Below, one piece after another: positions 59,158 to 64,000 of a DNA stretch of 64,000 nucleotides. The notes beneath the pieces were generated by a model. The model ran no database searches. It was not told the origin of the DNA and was given only the letters and a program-made list of their open reading frames with translations. Source of the stretch: Unio delphinus (lineage: Eukaryota > Mollusca > Bivalvia > Unionida > Unionidae); contig JAQISU010000163.1 in NCBI GenBank assembly GCA_029339505.1, forward strand, positions 1,488,001-1,552,000, read 5' to 3'. The position numbers and the translations under genes were made by a program. The number at the start of each line of letters is the position of its first letter. Positions within the stretch are counted from its first letter, which is position 1.

Positions 59158-61749
59158 TTAATTCAGCATCAATATCAAATTCTCGTTGTTTTTTTTTTTG
59201 TCTTGTTGTTTGTAACCGGAGAGTTTTTTATCAATAATTTTAACATCAATATCATCCATTGTGGTGTCATTATCATCGAAAACAATTCTTCGAAGTTGAT
59301 TTATTTTTCGTACTCTGGATACTGCGAGATAGACTAAATTCGACCATTCGATGTGATTATCCACCATCCAAACAATTGTATCCGATATAGTCAATCCCTG
59401 TGAAGAATGTATTGTTGCTGCGTATCCTAGCGTCCACGGGGATTTATTAGCACGCAATGCATCTTCAATGACATTGATATCAACCAGCACAATATCATTT
59501 AATACGAGAATTTGTTTTTCACTCTGTCCTGGAATATCAACTTCAATATTCTGTTTTCGTGTATCCGATGGCCTATAACAAAGGGGTACTGGAAGCGTTG
59601 CAAATTTTTCTTTATGCAATTCAAATAACTTCATCTGAAGTGTGTCCCTGACTATTTTTCTACTTGCAATTATCAAATCATTTGGTCTCCATGTTTCCCA
59701 GAAATCATTCATTGGAGTTTCTGAAATCACTTCACGCGCTATTTCGCATTGGATTCTATCCGGTTGTAATCTAATTAGCGCTTTGAATTCTCGTAATCGT
59801 TCATCAATTGATCTATAATCAGTGGTAATTTCTTCATAATAGTCTACAAAACCCTTTAGCCATTCATGTGGAGATGCACCGACAAATGGTGGTGGTTGGC
59901 CGTGATCACCGCACATGACGACTTTTGTGTTTTTGTTTAACAACCACTCGAGAAATGTTTGTAATACATCTAATGACACTGTGCATATTTCATCCCAAAT
60001 TATGATTTCAGGAATGAATTTATCACCCATACGCTCAGGAGTCCATTTTTCACCCTTCCATCGAAAGAAACTATGGTAAGTACAGGCATTTACCCCTCGC
60101 TGTATCATCTCTCTGGCGAGTCTGTGAGTCGGTGTTAACACAATCATGGTTGACCGACGAAATAATTCAATTGCACGAGTTGTCTTTCCTGACCCACCAC
60201 AACCGTTTAAATAAACTGTCTTGTATCTACATACTGGATCAGATACCGGTGGTGCATTAGAAAATTCTGATTGAATTTCAATACGGTTACAACAAAGATA
60301 TTTATCATCCATGGCAACGTCTGCCGATTCACAATACTCATGTAGCATCTCCTTTTTAAATCGCCAACGCCCCCAATTTTCTTCGGGATCTGTGAATGCC
60401 GCTACAGCTGATTTGTACTTATTGTGTATATACATCGAATCAGTGGCCACTCTAACCGCGGTATTAGGAAATCTATTTATCATCGAAAATAGATTAATAG
60501 AAGCATAGGCTAGTATTGAACTTCTCAAATGTGTATACTGGGAATTATATCCATCACAGTAGGTAACAACCGTACCCATTTTCTCACCATTGGATAGAAA
60601 AGCATCCTTACGGGATACAAGTTTTCCCTGTTTCATTAAATCCGTTGCAATAAAATCGTATTCAGCGATATCTATGATCAACCGCGAAGAATATTTTGCA
60701 TTGTCGTATCGTCCACCCTGGGTAAATTTACCGATTATTCTTCGTCCAAAATCTTTTGCTTGTTCTTTTTTAATTTCAAATAACTTCTTAGACCGATTCA
60801 TGATTTGTTCTTCATTGAAATCAGGGAATTGTTTTCGCTGTTCGCTGATTATTCTATCTAGATCGGGTTGTGGTAGCCAAACTTCTTTCTTAGCTCGATA
60901 GCATATAATAGCCTCGGAAACAATCAACGATATTAGCATACCACAATCAATCATATATCTCAATAGAACTATTGGCATCCAGGCCTTTTCAGATAGGTGT
61001 CTACCGAGCCAAACATAACTACACGGATGTAATCCTGACGCTAATTCAAATGATATCACACGAGCGAATCCGGTTAAATCAAAATCAGGCAATGGTCCAT
61101 TAATCGCAACACGAGTCATTTCATGCGTGGGGTGTCCAAATCGTTTGAAGTACTCAGCACATTCCCCATATCCGAGAAAACTTCCGGGATAACACGCGGA
61201 TATATCAATTGAAATCATACCATCACGTGAGTATTTCGTATTCCACAGTCCTCCATGACCAAATTCGACGCAACTCAATTTAACATCCTCGAGAAAATCA
61301 CTTCGTGTTGGACGCCATGAGTTTTTTTCTCTTGCGAAGTGAGCTACCACTGATGGAATAGTAAAACTATCCGTGAGTAGTTTTTCATGGGAATTCTCCG
61401 GTGAAAAATCACTAGCGATTTTTCTCATTCTGTTATCTAATTCTTCAACGCGATATAATTCGCCATTTGGTCTTACAAATTGATCAAATCCTATTTCGGG
61501 ATCTTCATCACTTCTAAGTAACCACACTGACACAGGATCATCTTTACACAACGCATGAATAGCATCGAATAATTTCTCTTCATAGAAAACATCCCCGACG
61601 AACTCCTTAGGGATATATTTCACGGTTCGTTCTCGTGGAAATACTGTTACTGCAGGTGTCCACGCGTGTTTGTTATGATCAATAATCTGTATTGGCGCTC
61701 CATTTATGTTATATTTCGGTTCGTATAAAACCTCTCCGGTTATCGTCAT
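59158..61749 (-). CDS. Replicase: family-B DNA polymerase palm fused to SF1 helicase (863 aa)
   Basis: Reads left from 61749. The polymerase part shows motif A ISIDISACYPGSF (Asp182), a motif-B-like KDFGRRIIGKFTQGG (332-346) and motif C VATDSMYI (Asp437), where the usual first Asp of DTDS is Ala. From about residue 505 an SF1 helicase of the Pif1/RecD kind follows: Walker A GCGGSGKTT (516-524), motif Ia VLTPTHRLA, Walker B IIIWDEI (Asp586-Glu587), motif III CGDHGQPPP (613-621), motif V ATIHSSQGLT (778-787) and motif VI YLAVSRVRK. Thus all core residues are present. Polinton polymerases are normally separate, over 1000 aa, with a 3'-5' exonuclease, so this compact fusion is a different replicase type. 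A similar fusion family is, to my memory, found in some fungi and protists. The frame is likely the C-terminal part of a longer protein (see 61755-62340). Confidence 0.85.
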   Translation of the reverse strand: MTITGEVLYEPKYNINGAPIQIIDHNKHAWTPAVTVFPRERTVKYIPKEFVGDVFYEEKLFDAIHALCKDDPVSVWLLRSDEDPEIGFDQFVRPNGELYRVEELDNRMRKIASDFSPENSHEKLLTDSFTIPSVVAHFAREKNSWRPTRSDFLEDVKLSCVEFGHGGLWNTKYSRDGMISIDISACYPGSFLGYGECAEYFKRFGHPTHEMTRVAINGPLPDFDLTGFARVISFELASGLHPCSYVWLGRHLSEKAWMPIVLLRYMIDCGMLISLIVSEAIICYRAKKEVWLPQPDLDRIISEQRKQFPDFNEEQIMNRSKKLFEIKKEQAKDFGRRIIGKFTQGGRYDNAKYSSRLIIDIAEYDFIATDLMKQGKLVSRKDAFLSNGEKMGTVVTYCDGYNSQYTHLRSSILAYASINLFSMINRFPNTAVRVATDSMYIHNKYKSAVAAFTDPEENWGRWRFKKEMLHEYCESADVAMDDKYLCCNRIEIQSEFSNAPPVSDPVCRYKTVYLNGCGGSGKTTRAIELFRRSTMIVLTPTHRLAREMIQRGVNACTYHSFFRWKGEKWTPERMGDKFIPEIIIWDEICTVSLDVLQTFLEWLLNKNTKVVMCGDHGQPPPFVGASPHEWLKGFVDYYEEITTDYRSIDERLREFKALIRLQPDRIQCEIAREVISETPMNDFWETWRPNDLIIASRKIVRDTLQMKLFELHKEKFATLPVPLCYRPSDTRKQNIEVDIPGQSEKQILVLNDIVLVDINVIEDALRANKSPWTLGYAATIHSSQGLTISDTIVWMVDNHIEWSNLVYLAVSRVRKINQLRRIVFDDNDTTMDDIDVKIIDKKLSGYKQQDKKKNNENLILMLN

Positions 61750-61754
61750 AACGG

Positions 61755-62340
61755 TTATTGGGAATCTATATCAGAAATCTTTGCACCATGCTGTTTCACT
61801 GTCAGTTCCCATTCGGTTATTTTCCTACGTCGCAGATCAGTTAGTTTATTTCCTCGGGATGCATTTGTGAAGTGTTCCATTACCCGTGTTGCCACGCAAT
61901 TCAGTGAACTAGAATATTTCATAGGAGCTAGTTTTGCGATATCGGGTTTATCATTTAACGGATATATCCCATAAACCATTGCTGTTACGGGATAAGATCT
62001 TTCGTAGTATGGTTTGTCAATGCCGGTTAGAATTCCTGGTTTGGAATCTCTACTCACAATGACAGCTTTTTTATTCTTGAGGATTGGTTCAAATTTATCC
62101 CTAATAATCCATTTGCCATCGACTTCAATAATGAATTTTATTCGGAAAAAATACCTTTTTTCCCCAACACGTGAAATTATCACTGCTGCTTTTTCATCAG
62201 TCATGGTAGCATCAACAACACCATCAATTCGAAATGTTGACCAACAATAAGATGCTCCATCACGCTTGAATTCATTAAAACAGTCTCTGATTTTACTAAT
62301 CATGGCTTTATCAAGAATTGTATTCTTTGGTGTATTAGAA
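61755..62340 (-). pseudogene. N-terminal part of the replicase, out of frame with the polymerase part
   Basis: 182 codons from ATG 62303, and open further up to about 62380 in the same frame (PWKDAQFNLDIVSNTPKN). It ends DIDSQ-stop at 61755, just 5 bp before the ATG of the polymerase-helicase frame. A shift of minus one near 61762 would join both frames without a gap. The stretch NCVATRVMEHF and KITEWELTVKQHGAKISD reads as the natural front of that protein. Options are a dead frameshift, programmed frameshifting or a separate small gene; no classic slippery heptamer is seen. No catalytic motif is recognised in this part. Confidence 0.6.
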
Positions 62341-62988
62341 ACTATATCGAGATTGAATTGAGCATCTTTCCAGGGTAATCTCTTGGACGTTTTTTTTTTT
62401 TGGTTTATCGAGATTAAATTTAGGATTAATTTTTAATAATCTCTTAAACTCTTTCATGTTTCCGTCTATTAAACGTTTTTTTGGTTTATCGAGATTAAAT
62501 TTAGGATTAATTTTGTTACGTTTTTTTGGTTTATCGAGATTAAATTTAGGATTAATTTTTAATAATCTCTTAAACTCTTTCATGTTTCCGTCTCTTGGAC
62601 GTTTTTGGGGTTTATCGAGATTAAATTTAGGATTAATTTTTAATAATCTCTTAAACTCTTTCATGTTTCCGTCTCTTGGACGTTTGAGATTAATTTTAGG
62701 ATTAATTTTGTTACGTTTTTTGGGTTTATCGAGATTAAATTTAGGATTAATTTTTAATAATCTCTTAAACTCTTTCATGTTTCCGTCTATTGGACGTTTT
62801 TTGGGTTTATCGAGATTAAATTTAGGATTAATCTTCAATAATCTCTTAAACTCTTTCATGTTTCCGTCTATTGGACGTTTTTTTGGTTTATCGAGATTAA
62901 ATTTAGGATTAATTTTCAATAATCTTTTAAACTCCTTATCAGCATTGAATTCAGCATTTTTCGAAGGCGTTCTCCTTAATTCTCTCAT
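62335..62988 (-). CDS. Basic 27-residue repeat array, likely N-terminus of the replicase
   Basis: 217 codons from ATG 62988 (MRELRRTPSKNAEF). It consists of six or so repeats of EFKRLLKINPKFNLDKPKKR with the link PIDGNMK (27 residues, 81 bp), some shortened to NKINPK. It is Lys/Arg-rich and probably binds DNA or is unstructured. The frame leaves the repeat in a run of 12 T (62390-62401, plus strand), where other units have 4-7. One or two bases fewer would lead in frame into PWKDAQFNLDIVSN of the next segment, whose QFNLD is itself a diverged repeat unit. So array, middle part and polymerase-helicase seem to be one gene (59158-62988) interrupted by length change in a homopolymer. Confidence 0.65.
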   Translation of the reverse strand: MRELRRTPSKNAEFNADKEFKRLLKINPKFNLDKPKKRPIDGNMKEFKRLLKINPKFNLDKPKKRPIDGNMKEFKRLLKINPKFNLDKPKKRNKINPKINLKRPRDGNMKEFKRLLKINPKFNLDKPQKRPRDGNMKEFKRLLKINPKFNLDKPKKRNKINPKFNLDKPKKRLIDGNMKEFKRLLKINPKFNLDKPKKKNVQEITLERCSIQSRYSF

Positions 62989-63012
62989 GCTATAATTAAA
63001 ACAAGCATTTAA

Positions 63013-63393
63013 ATGAAGAATTTATATATAATGAATCACTGCAAGTGGCTTATGATTGGATCAGTAACCCCGTGTAACAAATCATGCAGAAATGAGTTTT
63101 GTGGGTATCATATGCAAAGCTTTCGACGTGGAAGCCTTGGCCCGTTACCCTGCATACGATGTGGGGTTGGGGTTAGGGGAAAATTTCAGTTGTGTTTGAA
63201 TTGCGGTGGAAAGCGATACAGGGAGTTGAAGCGTTATTATGATAAAAGAATAAAAAATGGACAATCAATCAGAAATTATGACCCTGAAAAAGTCCCTGAC
63301 ACTGACAACGTCCCTGACAAAATCATAAGAACTCCTCAAGACTACATCGAAAAATTTATCATTAAACCAAACAATGAATTAGACAAACAATAG
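63013..63393 (+). CDS. Cys-rich zinc-binding protein (126 aa)
   Basis: Divergent from the replicase, with 24 bp between the two ATGs. It has two clusters: C21-x3-C25-x4-C30-x2-H33 and C47-x2-C50-x10-C61-x2-C64, followed by a basic helix (GGKRYRELKRYYDKR) and an acidic/polar tail. A second in-frame ATG at 63031 (MNHCKW) may be the true start. No known enzyme is recognised. The layout suggests a nucleic-acid-binding or regulatory protein of the element. The gene is intact. Confidence 0.7.
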   Translation: MKNLYIMNHCKWLMIGSVTPCNKSCRNEFCGYHMQSFRRGSLGPLPCIRCGVGVRGKFQLCLNCGGKRYRELKRYYDKRIKNGQSIRNYDPEKVPDTDNVPDKIIRTPQDYIEKFIIKPNNELDKQ

Positions 63394-63407
63394 TATTATG
63401 TATACGA

Positions 63408-63766
63408 ATGAACCAAGAATTCAGACACCATCCCTTGATTACAAATTATGAAGCATCCAGTGATGGTGTTGTAAGACACTGTAGACTGAAGAAATCAGTT
63501 GGTGCTGTGAATAATCAAAGGTACTTGATGTTTACTGTTGGGAAGAAAACTTATCTCAATCATCGTTTCGCATTTGAATGTTTTTATGGATTGATCGAGG
63601 ATGATTCTGTCATTGATCACAAGATTCTAATCCGAAAAACAATTCTTTATCAAATCTGCAGGCTGTTACTCAAAGTGAGAATACCAAACGAGGAAAGACT
63701 GGAAAATGCGAGAGAGTCCCGAATAGAATTCTGAATTCTCTTGATGAGTGCATACTTCTTTGGTAG
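63408..63766 (+). pseudogene. HNH-type endonuclease with one frameshift
   Basis: The frame from 63408 has the NUMOD4-like front (LITNYEASSDGVVR), then TYLNHRFAFECFYG and SVIDHK. There the frame goes astray (about 63620). In the next frame the rest of an HNH motif is plain, NNSLSNLQAVTQSENTKRGK, to TAG at 63764-63766. So the ligands H52, D70-H71 and the Asn-rich NLQ.VT..EN segment are encoded but not in one frame. Such nucleases are typical of phage and NCLDV-type homing genes. Lies 15 bp after the zinc gene stop. Confidence 0.7.
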
Positions 63767-63913
63767 CATATACTTGTTAGTGCTAACTCCGTATTCTATA
63801 TCCTGAAAATCAGACATGATTTGATCAGGATTTAACCCATCTGATAGTTCAATATCCCAACTTTTCAATTTTGAAATCTCGGATAAAATGCTATTCATGT
63901 TTTCAGAATTCAT
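63650..63913 (-). CDS. Small hypothetical protein, convergent with the HNH gene
   Basis: From ATG 63913 (MNSENMNSILSEISKLKSWD) the frame runs left for about 88 codons, overlapping the end of the HNH frame on the other strand by over 100 bases. The first 50 residues look like a plausible mixed protein. The last 25 are probably the shadow of the HNH gene. No family is recognised. Confidence 0.3.
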   Translation of the reverse strand: MNSENMNSILSEISKLKSWDIELSDGLNPDQIMSDFQDIEYGVSTNKYMLPKKYALIKRIQNSIRDSLAFSSLSSFGILTLSNSLQI

Positions 63914-64000
63914 TATTCTATAATAATGATATATTTCTAAATGAAAAATATGACGCATTAGACATAACTAAATCGAATTTTCTGTCCAGTCCCCTTTGAA

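Larger units (their letters stand above)
54885..64000. mobile_element. Polinton/adintovirus-like element, duplicated left block, open at right edge
   Basis: The gene set is that of polinton-type elements: a retroviral-like integrase, an A32-like packaging ATPase and a family-B DNA polymerase. Extra genes are a PLA2 protein, a Cys-rich protein and an HNH-type nuclease. Order, right copy: ATPase (minus), PLA2 (plus), integrase (plus), replicase (minus), zinc protein (plus), HNH (plus). A decayed copy of the first three genes occupies 54900-56521. No major or minor capsid protein or adenain-like protease is seen; they would have to lie right of 64000. Minisatellites, abundant elsewhere, are absent here, which fits foreign DNA added later. 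Confidence 0.8.

Noticed and set aside
62456..62995. Plus-strand 179-codon hydrophobic repeat frame
   Set aside because: It is the antisense shadow of the 81-bp coding repeat of the replicase. The minus-strand reading is in line with the downstream replicase and has charged, protein-like repeats.

Overview
The window looks like part of an AT-rich invertebrate nuclear genome, most likely a lophotrochozoan and probably a mollusc. The reasons are two multi-exon animal genes with GT-AG introns (a TMEM106-family gene and an MFSD4/NaGLT1-family transporter), tRNA-derived SINEs, several non-LTR retrotransposon remnants, an extraordinary density of minisatellites, and a polinton-like virus-derived element. 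The species cannot be fixed from sequence alone.

Layout. 1-307 (minus) is the 5' end of a secreted coiled-coil protein gene that runs off the left edge. 308-7341 is mostly non-genic, with a recent SINE carrying a perfect 13-bp target duplication (5807-6049). 7342-18848 (plus) is a complete six-exon TMEM106-like gene (260 aa). Its introns are packed with tandem arrays of 17, 27, 29, 35, 45, 48, 62 and 75 bp. 18849-36805 is intergenic and holds further arrays (31, 42, 48 and 33 bp), a 1.9-kb inverted-repeat DNA transposon (24483-26413), and two decayed LINE fragments (30140-33440 minus, 33505-34930 plus). 36817-49014 (plus) is a three-exon MFS transporter gene (533 aa). Its 8.2-kb second intron carries an antisense LINE (about 41173-44351) and more arrays. 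49015-52531 is downstream non-genic sequence with a SINE copy. 52532-54605 contains two oppositely oriented, broken Ty3/gypsy-type retroelements; the second has its integrase zinc finger upstream of its RT, the order known from Gmr1-like elements.

The right end (about 54885-64000) is the most unusual part: a polinton/adintovirus-like element with a retroviral-type DDE integrase, an A32/FtsK-HerA-type packaging ATPase, and a zinc-ribbon plus phospholipase A2 protein. Its replicase joins a compact family-B DNA polymerase palm to an SF1 helicase and is preceded by a 27-residue repeat array. Divergent from the replicase are a Cys-rich zinc protein and a broken HNH-type nuclease. The ATPase-PLA2-integrase block occurs twice. 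The left copy is decayed, and its integrase is cut off by a 265-bp segment with perfect 16-bp inverted ends. No capsid or protease gene is visible; if present, they lie beyond base 64000.

In a working element the integrase would insert the DNA, the polymerase-helicase would copy it, the ATPase would package it, and PLA2 would act on membranes as it does in parvovirus capsids. The breaks in the ATPase, replicase and HNH genes suggest a fossil copy, unless some are assembly indels.
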